A DNA stretch of 64,000 bases from an uncultured Lachnospiraceae bacterium. GTDB lineage: Bacteria; Bacillota; Clostridia; Lachnospirales; Lachnospiraceae. This document shows positions 53,420 through 63,033 of this stretch, one piece after another. The notes under the pieces were generated by a model. It was given only the letters and a program-made list of their open reading frames with translations. It did not search any database and was not told the origin of the DNA. A program made the position numbers and the translations under genes. The stretch is from the NCBI GenBank assembly GCA_910579275.1, contig CAJTTO010000015.1, forward strand, positions 14,258 through 78,257, in the 5' to 3' direction. Position 1 is the first letter of the stretch. Each line of letters starts with the position of its first letter.

Positions 53420-54202
53420 ATGGAGGCGTATACTGGTTTTGCAGGGGTGTATGACCTGCTGATGGATGAGACACCTTATGGGCAGTGGTGCGGGAACGTC
53501 ACACAGGAACTGGAAAAGTACGGCATCCGTGACGGGCTTGTTCTGGAACTTGGATGCGGCACGGGAAGCCTGACAGAGCTTCTCGCAGCGAAAGGCTATG
53601 ACATGATTGGCGTGGACTGCTCGGACGAGATGCTCAACATTGCCTGTGCGAAGAAAGCGCAGTCGGGACAGGATATTCTTTACCTGAATCAGGACATGCG
53701 CAGTTTTGAACTTTACGGCACCGTGCGGGCTGTCGTGAGTGTGTGTGACAGCCTGAATTATCTTTTGGAGGATGCAGATCTGGACGCATGTTTCCGGCTT
53801 GTCAATAACTACTTGGATCCCGGTGGAATTTTTATCTTTGATTTTAATACCAGATACAAATACGAGACGGTTATCGGGGATGATGTGATTGCGGAGAACA
53901 GAGAAGACTGTAGTTTTATCTGGGAAAATTTTTTCGACGCGGAGAGCGGGCTGAACGAGTATGACCTGACGGTATATGTGCGTGACAGCGGGGCATCTTC
54001 CGACGGAAAGGAGCTGTATTTCCGCTTTGAGGAGATTCACATCCAGAGGGGCTACACACTGGAAGAAATGAAACGTCTGATAGCGGGGGCAGGACTTAAA
54101 TTCTGCAAGGCATATGACGCGGACACGCTGGGGGATGTGACGGCGCAGAGCGAGCGCATCTACTGCGTGGCACAGGAAATAACGAAACGGATTGATGAAT
54201 AA
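53420..54202 (+). CDS. Class I SAM-dependent methyltransferase
   Basis: 260 aa from the ATG at 53420 with GGAGG 6 nt upstream (an earlier TTG is in frame). Starts GFAGVYDLLMDETPY, then the SAM motif VLELGCGTGSLTELL, GVDCSDEML and the acidic DMRSF segment. Resembles the YqeM/SmtA group. Substrate unknown. It overlaps the DUF368 operon in direction with a 21-nt gap. Confidence 0.88.
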   Translation: MEAYTGFAGVYDLLMDETPYGQWCGNVTQELEKYGIRDGLVLELGCGTGSLTELLAAKGYDMIGVDCSDEMLNIACAKKAQSGQDILYLNQDMRSFELYGTVRAVVSVCDSLNYLLEDADLDACFRLVNNYLDPGGIFIFDFNTRYKYETVIGDDVIAENREDCSFIWENFFDAESGLNEYDLTVYVRDSGASSDGKELYFRFEEIHIQRGYTLEEMKRLIAGAGLKFCKAYDADTLGDVTAQSERIYCVAQEITKRIDE

Positions 54203-54232
54203 TGGTAACTTAATGCGGACATGGGGGTTCAT

Positions 54233-55105
54233 ATGGAAGATTATATTGTAAGAGCAACGGCGGCAAATGCACAGATTCGCGCCTTTGCAGTGACATCGAG
54301 GGCGCTTGTGGAGCAGGCGAGGGAGATACATGATCTGAGTCCTGTGATTACGGCGGCCTTGGGAAGGCTGCTTACAGCGGGGGCAATGATGGGGAGCATG
54401 CTCAAAGGAGAGAAGGATGTACTTACGTTACAGATACATTGCGGTGGTCCCGTGCGCGGTCTTGCGGTGACAGCAGACGCAAAGGCAAACGTAAGGGGGA
54501 CGGCGCTGGAACCGCAGGTAATGCTGCCGCCAAATGCAATCGGAAAGCTTGATGTCGGCGGAGCTGTTGGAAATGGAATACTGAGTGTGATTAAGGATAT
54601 GGGGTTAAAAGAACCCTACGTCGGGCAGACACAGCTGCAGACAGGGGAAATCGCGGAGGATCTGACGTATTATTTTGCGACATCCGAGCAGGTTCCGTCG
54701 GCGGTAGGGCTTGGTGTGCTGATGGAAAAGGACAACACGGTGAAAAGGGCGGGCGGCTTTATCATACAGCTGATGCCGTTTGCCGATGACGAGACCATTG
54801 GCGCTCTGGAAGAAAAGCTTAAGACGATGGACAGCGTCACGAAAATACTGGATGACGGAAATTCTCCGGAGCAGCTTCTTGCGCTTTTGCTGGGGGATCT
54901 CGGACTGGAAATCAACGATACGATTCCTGCGCAGTATTACTGTGACTGCAGCCGTGAACGGGTCGAGCGGGCAATCATCAGCATTGGGAAAAAGGACATA
55001 CAGGAAATGATTGCGGAGGCCAGACCAGTCGAGGTTAAGTGCCAGTTTTGTGATAAAGTGTACAATTTTGAGGTGGAGGATCTCCAGAGGATGTTGGCGC
55101 ACTGA
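54233..55105 (+). CDS. hslO: Redox-regulated chaperonin Hsp33
   Basis: 290 aa from the ATG at 54233 with GGGGG 5 nt upstream. The N-domain begins DYIVRATAANAQIRAFAV; the C-terminal zinc switch has CDCSRERV and KCQFCDKVYNF, giving the four cysteines (CxC and CxxC). Activated by disulphide formation under oxidative stress to hold unfolding proteins. Follows the methyltransferase by 30 nt. Confidence 0.95.
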   Translation: MEDYIVRATAANAQIRAFAVTSRALVEQAREIHDLSPVITAALGRLLTAGAMMGSMLKGEKDVLTLQIHCGGPVRGLAVTADAKANVRGTALEPQVMLPPNAIGKLDVGGAVGNGILSVIKDMGLKEPYVGQTQLQTGEIAEDLTYYFATSEQVPSAVGLGVLMEKDNTVKRAGGFIIQLMPFADDETIGALEEKLKTMDSVTKILDDGNSPEQLLALLLGDLGLEINDTIPAQYYCDCSRERVERAIISIGKKDIQEMIAEARPVEVKCQFCDKVYNFEVEDLQRMLAH

Positions 55106-55129
55106 CCACTTGCCGGCTCGACGAATTAC

Positions 55130-55330
55130 ATGCCTGAATTTCCGCCTGCCGTGTTGGATTTTCCGGACGCAGCCATCACTGCGCCGTCGGAAATCTGTCT
55201 TGTGGGGGGAAATTCATTTTATGCAGTTTCTTTGAGTGGCAAGCGGTCAGCTTATTACGCACGGTACATGGTAAAAACCGAGCAGTCAATGCGCCAAAAT
55301 ACTTTGGGGCATTTAGTATATGGTGCCTGA
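55130..55330 (+). CDS. Doubtful 66-aa ORF
   Basis: ATG at 55130 gives 66 residues with some protein-like composition (NSFYAVSLSGKRSAYYARYM) but no ribosome site. Its end overlaps the minus-strand gene by 18 nt. Could be a decayed gene or chance. Not recognised. Confidence 0.2.
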   Translation: MPEFPPAVLDFPDAAITAPSEICLVGGNSFYAVSLSGKRSAYYARYMVKTEQSMRQNTLGHLVYGA

Positions 55331-55891
55331 TTCCGGTTTGTCTTCGTTCTCGGACACAGCCGCTTTGTCTAATGTCTGGGTGATTGCCTGCATCAGGAGC
55401 ATAGAGGTGTAACGGTTTTCGTCACTGTAGCTGATGTTGTCGATGCTCTGCTCGGCGAGGATGACAGCGGACAATTCCGACAAAGTGGGACGCATCAACG
55501 GATACAGGGTAGTAATGGATTCATCAATATTTGTCATGTTTATGGAATTGATGTGGTTTTTGTCAACGGTAATCTGCAATTCCACAGTGGAGCTTCCGAG
55601 CTGCAGCGTGCTTGAGTAGATACCGGGAACATAGGTGTCTGTTGTGTATATCGCGCCGGCGCCGGCATTTACATCAACAGGGGTTTCCGATGACACACCC
55701 TGGGAGACTTCCGATGACACTTCTGATGATACTTCCGGTGTGGTTTCCGGAGACTTTTCTTCCGGGCTGTCTTCCGAAGGAATGAAAAGTGAAACTGCGA
55801 CCATTATTATAAGTACACTCACAACCAGAAGCACAAGTGCATAGACTAATTCCTTTGAGCGAAGTACAACAATTTTGGTGTTAGAGCTCAT
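55313..55891 (-). CDS. Membrane-anchored hypothetical protein (FMN-binding-like fold?)
   Basis: 192 aa from the ATG at 55891 with GGAG 8 nt upstream; an upstream in-frame extension has no site. A single membrane helix (about 16-40) leads to a Ser/Glu/Pro-rich linker with ETTPEVSSEVSSEVS repeats (about 48-75), then a beta-rich domain with YVPGIYSSTLQLGSSTVELQ, which has the spacing of FMN-binding domains (G-x-Y then V-x-V). The flavin Thr of covalent FMN sites is not evident. Unknown function. Confidence 0.7.
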   Translation of the reverse strand: MSSNTKIVVLRSKELVYALVLLVVSVLIIMVAVSLFIPSEDSPEEKSPETTPEVSSEVSSEVSQGVSSETPVDVNAGAGAIYTTDTYVPGIYSSTLQLGSSTVELQITVDKNHINSINMTNIDESITTLYPLMRPTLSELSAVILAEQSIDNISYSDENRYTSMLLMQAITQTLDKAAVSENEDKPESGTIY

Positions 55892-56091
55892 GTAACCGAC
55901 TCCATTTTTATTCTTTTTATAAAGGTATGAGAAAGGAGCCGGGATTATGCGTTTTGCTGGAAAAAAGAATTGATAACAGAAAATGAAACGGGCATGGCGG
56001 GTACATTTTGGAAGAAGCCGCAAAAGTGCGGACGGGGGGTCATTTGGGACAACAAAAAGCAGTTTTTAGAGGGAAAGGAACGGTGCAGATT

Positions 56092-57423
56092 ATGGCAAAA
56101 TACACAAAGCAGGACATCATTGAGATGGTGGAGGATGAGGATGTGGAGTTTATCCGCATGCAGTTTACGGATATTGAGGGAAACTTTAAAAATGTTGCAA
56201 TCACGTCAAGCCAGCTTGAAAAGGCGCTGAATAATGACTGCATGTTCGACTGCTCCCTTGTCAAGGGAATGCTCCCCACAGACAACGCGGATATGTTTTT
56301 ATATCCGGATATGGACACGTTTACAATTTTTCCGTGGAGGCCGCAGCAGGGGAAGGTGGCACGTTTCATCTGCGACGTGTACCGCGCCGACCGCACGCCG
56401 TTTGAAAGCGACTGCCGCTATATTCTCAAGAAAGCCCTGCGGGCAGCGGCGGATATGGGATATACGTTTGAGGTAGGACCTGAATGTGAATTTTTTCTGT
56501 TTAATGCGGATGAGAACGGACGTCCGACAACCAACACCAACGAACAGGCGGGATTTTTTGATATGGGGCCGCTTGACAACGGTGAGAATGCTAGGCGCGA
56601 TATCGTGCTGACACTTGAGGACATGGGGTTTGAGGTGGAGGCGTCGCACCATGAGAAGGCGCCGTCACAGCACGAGGTCGATTTCCGGTATGACGAGGCG
56701 CTCACGACGGCAGACAACATTATGACATTCAAGCTTGCCGTGAAGACCATCGCAAAGCATCACGGACTGCATGGAACCTTTATGCCGAAGCCGCGGATGG
56801 AGTTCTGTGGTTCCGGCATGCATATCAATATGTCACTGCGCAAGGACGGGAAAAATATTTTTGACGACCCGTCTGATAAGAACGGTTTAAGCAGGGAAGC
56901 CTATTATTTTATGGGAGGACTTATGAAGCATGTGAGGGGAATCTGCGCGGTGACGAATCCGCTGGTGAACTCGTACAAAAGGCTCCGCCCCGGATTTGAG
57001 GCGCCTGTCTATATCGCGTGGAGTACGCTGGGGACAAACACCCTCATACGCGTCCCGAACATCCGCGGCGAGCATACGCGGATAGAACTGCGAAGTCCTG
57101 ACCCGTCTGCGAATCCCTACCTTGCCATTGCGGCGTGTCTGATGGCCGGGCTTGACGGCATCAGGAATCAGATAGAGCCTGAGGCAGAGGTGCGGGACAA
57201 CATCAATGCCTTGGCAGAGGAGGAGGCTGTCCGGCGCGGCATCGGGAAACTTCCGATGGATCTTTTTGAGGCGTGCGAGGAGATGCGCAAAGACCCGCTT
57301 CTGCGGGAGCTGCTCGGCGAGCGTGTCTTTGCACAGTATTATGCATCCAAGCTTGCGGCGTGGAAAGAGTATGATTCGCAGGTGACAAACTGGGAGATTG
57401 AGTCGTATTTGTATAAAATTTGA
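56092..57423 (+). CDS. glnA: Glutamine synthetase, type I
   Basis: 443 aa from the ATG at 56092 (AAAGGAA about 12 nt upstream); a longer frame from 56008 is not needed. GSI-alpha length. The beta-grasp N-domain is IIEMVEDEDVEFIRMQFTDIEGN; catalytic motifs are VGPECEFFLF, EVDFRYDEAL, GSGMHINMSL and RIELRSPDPSANPYLA. No adenylylation tyrosine loop, as expected in Firmicutes. Joins ammonia to glutamate. An ANTAR regulator follows 45 nt later and may be co-transcribed. Confidence 0.95.
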   Translation: MAKYTKQDIIEMVEDEDVEFIRMQFTDIEGNFKNVAITSSQLEKALNNDCMFDCSLVKGMLPTDNADMFLYPDMDTFTIFPWRPQQGKVARFICDVYRADRTPFESDCRYILKKALRAAADMGYTFEVGPECEFFLFNADENGRPTTNTNEQAGFFDMGPLDNGENARRDIVLTLEDMGFEVEASHHEKAPSQHEVDFRYDEALTTADNIMTFKLAVKTIAKHHGLHGTFMPKPRMEFCGSGMHINMSLRKDGKNIFDDPSDKNGLSREAYYFMGGLMKHVRGICAVTNPLVNSYKRLRPGFEAPVYIAWSTLGTNTLIRVPNIRGEHTRIELRSPDPSANPYLAIAACLMAGLDGIRNQIEPEAEVRDNINALAEEEAVRRGIGKLPMDLFEACEEMRKDPLLRELLGERVFAQYYASKLAAWKEYDSQVTNWEIESYLYKI

Positions 57424-57467
57424 GTATACCTTTCAGATGGTTTCAGTAACAGTTTGGAGGTGTATCA

Positions 57468-58010
57468 TTGACAAATATTGTAGTGGCTTTTGCCAAAATT
57501 GAGGATGCCAAAAGCATAAAAAATGTTTTGGTAAAAAGTGGAATCGGCGTGACTGCGGTATGTACTTCCGGTGCGCAGGCACTAGGGCATGCCGACGAAT
57601 ATCGTGACGGCATTGTCATAGCCGGATACAGGCTTACGGACATGACATGCATGGAACTCAAGGAGAATCTGCCGGACGGTTTCGAGATGGTGGTCATGGC
57701 TTCCCAGCGGGTGCTGGCAGACGTGTCAGGCAGCGGAATCATCGGACTTGCCATGCCGCTCAAGGTGCATGAACTAATCAGTACGGTCGGGATGCTGGTG
57801 CAGGGACTGGTCAGGCGCAAAAAAATGCGCAGGCAAAAACCCAGAGTCCGCAATGAGGAAGAAGCTTCCATCATACAAAGTGCAAAGCGCCTGCTGATGG
57901 AACGCAATCACATGACGGAGGAGGAGGCGCACCGCCATCTGCAGAAGCACAGCATGGATTACAGTGTCAGCATGGTGGAGACAGCGCAGATGCTTTTGGC
58001 AATGAAGTAG
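57468..58010 (+). CDS. ANTAR-domain RNA-binding response regulator
   Basis: 180 aa from a TTG with GGAGG 7 nt upstream. The N-terminal half (1-115) is receiver-like, but the phosphorylation Asp is not conserved in GYRLTDMTCMEL; the C-terminal ANTAR helices are about 125-178, with SAKRLLMERNHMTEEEAH and DYSVSMVETAQMLL. ANTAR proteins bind paired hexaloop hairpins to stop transcription termination. Link to glnA suggests control of nitrogen genes. No clear hairpin pair was seen at glnA. Confidence 0.86.
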   Translation: MTNIVVAFAKIEDAKSIKNVLVKSGIGVTAVCTSGAQALGHADEYRDGIVIAGYRLTDMTCMELKENLPDGFEMVVMASQRVLADVSGSGIIGLAMPLKVHELISTVGMLVQGLVRRKKMRRQKPRVRNEEEASIIQSAKRLLMERNHMTEEEAHRHLQKHSMDYSVSMVETAQMLLAMK

Positions 58011-58030
58011 GAGAGGGAAAGGAAAGAAAT

Positions 58031-59380
58031 ATGAACATTGTTTTACTATCAGGGGGGTCGGGCAAGCGTCTGTGGCCGCTTTCCAATGATGTCAGATCCA
58101 AGCAGTTTTTGAAATTATTGTGCGACGAAGACGGAAACCATGAATCTATGGTACAGCGTGTGTACCGCCAGATTGTCCATGCCGGCATTGATGCGGATAT
58201 TGTGGTTGCAACTTCGGCGGCGCAGGTGGAGTCCATCAGAGGACAGCTTCGGAATGATGTGGACATCGTGGTGGAGCCGGAGCGGAGAAACACGTTTCCG
58301 GCGATTGTGCTTGCAGCGTCTTATCTGGAATCCAGAAAGATGATGAATCCGGAGGAGACGGTGATTGTGCTTCCGGTCGATCCCTATGTGGATGTGGCAT
58401 ATTTTGAGACGTTCGGCAAGATGGACGAGCGGGTGCAGCAGGGGGATGCGGACATTGTGCTGATGGGCATTACACCCTCCTATCCATCTGAAAAGTACGG
58501 ATATATTTTACAGGGAGCAGAAGGGAAAGTAACCGGATTTAAGGAAAAGCCGGATGAGGCTTCGGCGCAGAAACTGATAGACCAGGGGGCGCTCTGGAAC
58601 GCGGGCGTCTTTGCTTTCAAGCTGAAATACCTGATGGGCATTGCTGATAAATATGTGAAGGACAGGGATTTTTCGTCTGTTGTGGAACATTATGCGCAGC
58701 TGAAAAAGGACAGCTTCGACTACGAGGTTGTCGAGAAAGCGAATTCGCTTGCTGTGATTCCCTATGACGGTTCGTGGAAGGACATTGGAACATGGAACAC
58801 GCTGTCGGAGGAAATGAAAGAACAAAGCATTGGCGATGTCATTATGGGTGAGGAATGCGTGAATACGCATGTGATTAACGAACTGTCCATCCCTGTTGTG
58901 GCGCTTGGCACACAGAATCTTGTCATAGCGGCAGGGCAGGACGGAATACTTGTTTCGGATAAGCATAAAAGCTCCTACATCAAGCCATATGTGGAGAATA
59001 TTGACAAACGACCAATGTATGAGGAGCGGCGCTGGGGTGAATACAAGGTCTACGATTACAGCCAGTATACTGACGGTACAAAGTCGCTCACCAAACATGT
59101 CACCATCAATGCGGGATGCGCACAGGACTATCATGTGCACAGGTTTAAGGACGAGGTAATCACTGTGGTGAACGGACAGGGGGAGCTTGTCGTGGACGGA
59201 TGTCTGATGAAACTTTCGCGCGGTGATACGGTTTCTGTCAGGAGAGGCCAGAAGCATGGAATCAGGGCGATTCAGGATTTGCAGCTGATTTCGGTACAGA
59301 TAAGCGAGGACAGCACGGAGGGCGATACGGAGGTGCTTGACTGGAGCTGGGCATCCGATTCAGGTTCCTGTCAGAATTGA
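58031..59380 (+). CDS. Mannose-1-phosphate guanylyltransferase
   Basis: 449 aa. The nucleotidyltransferase starts LLSGGSGKRLWPLSNDVRSK with ESMVQRVYRQI and PERRNTFPAIV, and FKEKPDEA and LWNAGVFAFK follow. A C-terminal cupin (about 330-445) has HVHRFKDEVITVVNGQGEL. Makes GDP-mannose; the cupin may be inactive as an isomerase without the usual His pattern. Same strand as the ANTAR gene (20 nt) and dapF; the GDP-sugar may feed the O-acetylated polysaccharide suggested downstream. Confidence 0.9.
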   Translation: MNIVLLSGGSGKRLWPLSNDVRSKQFLKLLCDEDGNHESMVQRVYRQIVHAGIDADIVVATSAAQVESIRGQLRNDVDIVVEPERRNTFPAIVLAASYLESRKMMNPEETVIVLPVDPYVDVAYFETFGKMDERVQQGDADIVLMGITPSYPSEKYGYILQGAEGKVTGFKEKPDEASAQKLIDQGALWNAGVFAFKLKYLMGIADKYVKDRDFSSVVEHYAQLKKDSFDYEVVEKANSLAVIPYDGSWKDIGTWNTLSEEMKEQSIGDVIMGEECVNTHVINELSIPVVALGTQNLVIAAGQDGILVSDKHKSSYIKPYVENIDKRPMYEERRWGEYKVYDYSQYTDGTKSLTKHVTINAGCAQDYHVHRFKDEVITVVNGQGELVVDGCLMKLSRGDTVSVRRGQKHGIRAIQDLQLISVQISEDSTEGDTEVLDWSWASDSGSCQN

Positions 59381-59429
59381 CGCATGATTAGGAACCATAA
59401 GAAAAAGGTTAAACGTCATGGAGGATAAG

Positions 59430-60287
59430 ATGAAACTGAAATTTACAAAAATGCATGGCTGTGGCAATGACTATGTCTATGTGAATGGTTTTTCACAGCA
59501 TATCGATGCGGACAACAAACCGGAGCTTGTCAGACGGCTGAGCGACAGGCATTTCGGCATCGGCGGGGACGGCGTGATTTTTATTAACCCCGGAAAAAAA
59601 GCCGCGTTTGAGATGGAAATGTACAATGCAGACGGGACGCGGGCGCAGATGTGCGGCAACGGCATCCGCTGCGTGGCTAAATATGTGTACGACTATGGAT
59701 TGACGGACAAGACATCCATCACAGTAGAGAGCTTTGGGGCGGTGAAATATCTTGACCTGACGCTTGGGACGGACGGCACGGTCTCAACCGTTCGCGTCAA
59801 TATGGGCGCCCCAATCTTAACGGCATCCGAGGTGCCTGTCCTCTCGGACAACGAGCAGGTGGTCGACGAGGAAATCACGGTAAACGGCCAGACGTATCGG
59901 ATGACCTGTGTTTCTATGGGGAATCCGCACGCAGTCGTGTTTGTGGACGATATTGATGATATGAAAAAATTCGAAATTGAGAAGATAGGACCATATTTTG
60001 AAAACCACGAGCGGTTTCCGGAGAGAATCAACACGGAGTTTGTGAAAGTCATTGACAAAAATACGGTACAGATGCGCGTGTGGGAACGTGGGACAGGGGA
60101 GACACTTGCCTGCGGAACCGGATGCTGTGCCACGACGGCAGCCTGTGTGCTGAACGGACGGACGGACACGAAAGTAAATGTGAAGGTTCTTGGCGGCGAA
60201 ATCCGCTGTGAGTGGGACAGGGAGGAGAACCTTGTCTACATGACAGGGGCGGCTGCCACGGTGTTTGAGGGAAGCGTCGAAGTCTGA
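59430..60287 (+). CDS. dapF: Diaminopimelate epimerase
   Basis: 285 aa from the ATG at 59430 with GGAGG 5 nt upstream; the ATG at 59418 adds four residues. Starts MKLKFTKMHGCGNDYVYVN. The two catalytic cysteines are in MCGNGIRCVAKY (about 76) and LACGTGCCATTAA (about 222). Converts LL- to meso-diaminopimelate for lysine and peptidoglycan. A GGTTCCT/AGGAACC pair (59363-59396) sits across the end of the previous gene. Confidence 0.95.
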   Translation: MKLKFTKMHGCGNDYVYVNGFSQHIDADNKPELVRRLSDRHFGIGGDGVIFINPGKKAAFEMEMYNADGTRAQMCGNGIRCVAKYVYDYGLTDKTSITVESFGAVKYLDLTLGTDGTVSTVRVNMGAPILTASEVPVLSDNEQVVDEEITVNGQTYRMTCVSMGNPHAVVFVDDIDDMKKFEIEKIGPYFENHERFPERINTEFVKVIDKNTVQMRVWERGTGETLACGTGCCATTAACVLNGRTDTKVNVKVLGGEIRCEWDREENLVYMTGAAATVFEGSVEV

Positions 60288-60338
60288 TAAGATGTTGATG
60301 GTTCTGGAAAAGAAGTTTAGTTTAGGAGGAAATGTCAC

Positions 60339-61748
60339 ATGCTTTTCCCGAGTGAAGTATTCTTGTTTGTGTTTTTTCCGGTAGTGCTTGTGGTGTACTA
60401 CGCATTCCTGCGAAAAACAAAAACGTTGAAAAATATTTTTCTGCTGCTTGCAAGCCTGTTTTTTTACGCGTGGGGCGAGCCGATTTATGTGTTTTTGATG
60501 ATAGGGACGATTCTTGCGAACTGGTTTTTCGGGATTCTGGTGGACAGTTTTCGGGACAAAAAGACGCTGGTGCGGCTGATTCTGGCACTGATGGTTCTGG
60601 CGAATATCGGGACACTAGGCTGGTTTAAGTACAGTGCGTTTACGGTGCTTCAGATTAACAGGTTTCTGCACACCAGTATTCCTGTGCCTGATGTGCCGCT
60701 GCCTATCGGAATCTCCTTTTACACATTTCAGGCAATGTCTTATGTGATTGACGTATATCGGCAGCGCGGGAAAGTGCAGAAAAATCCGCTTCAGGTAGGG
60801 CTGTATATCGCACTGTTTCCGCAGCTGATAGCAGGTCCCATTGTCCGGTACGAGACGATTGCCGAGCAGATTGTGTACCGGGTGGAAAATTTGCAAGATT
60901 TTACCGCGGGCGTTACAAGATTCTGTATCGGGCTGGGCAAGAAGGTGCTGGTTGCAAACAACATGGCAGTCATTGCGGACAATGCGTTCGGACTGATTAT
61001 CAACGGTGAATTTCAGGCGTCAGCCGGCATGGCGTGGCTGGGTGCGATAGCGTATACGCTCCAGATATTCTTTGACTTTTCAGGGTACTCGGATATGGCA
61101 ATCGGGCTGGGGCAGATGTTCGGTTTTCATTTTGAGGAGAATTTTAACTATCCGTACATTTCTAAAACAGTATCGGAATTTTGGCGCAGATGGCATATTT
61201 CCATGCAGACATGGTTCCGCGATTACGTGTATTTCCCGCTTGGCGGCAGCAGGGTGTCCAAGCCGCGGCTGATTGTCAATATCTTTGTCGTGTGGCTGCT
61301 CACGGGAATGTGGCATGGGGCAAACTGGACGTTTATCGCCTGGGGACTGATGTATTTTGTGATACTTACGTTTGAAAAGCTGACTGGGTTTGGAAAGAAA
61401 GAACACTGGTGGGGACATATCTATACCATGGTGCTTGTCATCATCGGATGGGTCATTTTCCGCTCTACGGGCATGGGAAATGCATTCCTGTACATTAAGG
61501 CAATGTTTGGCATTGGTGCCAAGGGAATCATTGACAAGGCGGTCTGGGCATACATCGCACAGAACTGGATATACTTTGTATTTGCAATCATAGGGTGTGC
61601 GCCTATTCTGCCATGGATTGACCAAAAGCTGAAAGATAGCAGGATTTGGCAGGCCGTGTATGCAATGGGTGTGGTCGTGTGCCTTGTGGTCAGTGTATCG
61701 TTTATCTGTAACAATGCGTACAATCCGTTTATATACTTTAATTTTTAA
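60339..61748 (+). CDS. MBOAT O-acyltransferase, AlgI/DltB-like
   Basis: 469 aa with about ten helices. FYTFQAMSYVIDVYR, VSEFWRRWHISMQTWFRDYVY (RWH motif) and GMWHGANWTFIAWGL with the catalytic His are the MBOAT hallmarks. Passes an acyl group, probably acetyl, from inside to a surface polysaccharide outside. Followed by the AlgJ/AlgX-like gene (16 nt), the usual pair. Confidence 0.93.
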   Translation: MLFPSEVFLFVFFPVVLVVYYAFLRKTKTLKNIFLLLASLFFYAWGEPIYVFLMIGTILANWFFGILVDSFRDKKTLVRLILALMVLANIGTLGWFKYSAFTVLQINRFLHTSIPVPDVPLPIGISFYTFQAMSYVIDVYRQRGKVQKNPLQVGLYIALFPQLIAGPIVRYETIAEQIVYRVENLQDFTAGVTRFCIGLGKKVLVANNMAVIADNAFGLIINGEFQASAGMAWLGAIAYTLQIFFDFSGYSDMAIGLGQMFGFHFEENFNYPYISKTVSEFWRRWHISMQTWFRDYVYFPLGGSRVSKPRLIVNIFVVWLLTGMWHGANWTFIAWGLMYFVILTFEKLTGFGKKEHWWGHIYTMVLVIIGWVIFRSTGMGNAFLYIKAMFGIGAKGIIDKAVWAYIAQNWIYFVFAIIGCAPILPWIDQKLKDSRIWQAVYAMGVVVCLVVSVSFICNNAYNPFIYFNF

Positions 61749-61764
61749 AAGTAAGGAATTGGAG

Positions 61765-62886
61765 ATGAAAATGAAAAGCAGGGACAAATGGATAACAATA
61801 GCATTTCTCCTCTTTATCTTGACGATACCTTTCGTGACTGTTGTGAGGAATGTCCTGCCGGACAGGCAGCAGGAGGGAATGACGGAGGAGGAGAAGACCG
61901 TCTTAAAGGACAACGGAACCATGAAAAACGACGGAGAATCCCAGACGGACGACAAAAAGGGAGAAGCGAAAAAGGAGACAGGATTTACGGCGCTTCAGAA
62001 AAGCGTCGGCAATTTTACCGACGGATTGTTTGGACGGACGAAGCTGATTGCGTTCAACACGGAGCTGACTTCGCTGCTGACCGGCGGAACCTATATCGAG
62101 TCGACACAGACGCTCATGGGAAAAAACAACATGTTTTTCTATAAGACGGAGCTGGACGGGCATCCGATATGGGATTACATGGGAATCAATCACTTTACGG
62201 AGGAGGAGATGGCGGCAATCGCGGCAAACCTCACAGCGACGCGTGAGCATCTGGCAGAAAGGGGAATTGAGTTTTATACCATGTGCATTCCCAACAAGGA
62301 GATTATCTATGCCGAAAACATGCCGGACACAATAGCGCGGGTGAACGAGGTTTCGCGCGGGGAACAGCTTGCCGACTATCTGCATGAGAATACGGACCTT
62401 GTGTTTGTCTATCCCAAGGACGCACTGATGGCGAACAAGGACAAGGCACAGCTTTATTACAGCACGGATTCCCACAGCAACCAGATTGGAGCCTTTGTGA
62501 ATATGCAGGAATTTTTCCGGACAGTTTACGGAACGCATGCGGAGATGGACTCTGTGGCGTTCAGGGTGGACAATGAAAATTATTCGGGTGACCTTGCAAT
62601 GCTGGCAGGTCTCAATGAAAAATATAAAATTGACAAGGTGTACGTGTTTGAGCAGGATTCTGCGGACAAGGCACAGTACCATGATCAGGTACTTCTCTAT
62701 GTCGGGGATTCCTTCGGCGGATTCCTGTCGCAGATTTGCAAGGGATATTACAAGGAAGTTTACTGGGAGGACGCGAGAGGGTTTAAGTACAGTATGTATG
62801 ACAGATATAATCCGGACGTCGTAATCTGGGAGCGCGCGGAGCGCTACTGCGAGGTATTTTCGGAGCCGACACTGATAACAAAGTAA
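61765..62886 (+). CDS. DHHW/AlgJ-like O-acetyltransferase, exported
   Basis: 373 aa from the ATG at 61765 with AAGGA about 7 nt upstream. One N-terminal helix (about 8-26) and a charged linker precede an SGNH-like domain: YSTDSHSNQIGAFVN (D-x-H) and LLYVGDSFGGFLSQ (catalytic Ser). It should complete acetyl transfer outside the membrane with the MBOAT protein. Stop is followed by hairpins. Confidence 0.88.
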   Translation: MKMKSRDKWITIAFLLFILTIPFVTVVRNVLPDRQQEGMTEEEKTVLKDNGTMKNDGESQTDDKKGEAKKETGFTALQKSVGNFTDGLFGRTKLIAFNTELTSLLTGGTYIESTQTLMGKNNMFFYKTELDGHPIWDYMGINHFTEEEMAAIAANLTATREHLAERGIEFYTMCIPNKEIIYAENMPDTIARVNEVSRGEQLADYLHENTDLVFVYPKDALMANKDKAQLYYSTDSHSNQIGAFVNMQEFFRTVYGTHAEMDSVAFRVDNENYSGDLAMLAGLNEKYKIDKVYVFEQDSADKAQYHDQVLLYVGDSFGGFLSQICKGYYKEVYWEDARGFKYSMYDRYNPDVVIWERAERYCEVFSEPTLITK

Positions 62887-62888
62887 TT

Positions 62889-63012
62889 TACTCACGACAG
62901 ATGAATCTGCCGTGAGTATTGCGCCAGCCGCAGCCGCGAAGCGGCATATTTCCTTATGCGGCTGTGTGCATCATTTTATACTGGTGGTCAGTCTTTTCGA
63001 CCGCCAGTATAA
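62889..63012 (+). terminator. Hairpin cluster after the O-acetylation genes
   Basis: Three stems: ACTCACG/CGTGAGT (62889-62919), GCCGCA/TGCGGC (62927-62963), and TTATACTGGxGGTC/GACCxCCAGTATAA (62976-63012). The last is the most terminator-like, but T-runs are weak. Confidence 0.5.
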
Positions 63013-63033
63013 TTTTATGGTACAATCAAAACT

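Noticed and set aside
55130..55330. Confident gene between hslO and the minus-strand gene
   Set aside because: No ribosome site and overlaps the neighbour; kept only as a low-confidence ORF.
55985..56091. ANTAR-type hexaloop hairpin pair before glnA
   Set aside because: CCGC-AAAAGT-GCGG forms a stem, but the loop lacks the A1/G4 pattern and no second stem is nearby.
59363..59396. GGTTCCT/AGGAACC inverted pair as a member of the 31/38-kb repeat family
   Set aside because: Only seven bases match and the core TCAAG motif is missing; too short to claim.
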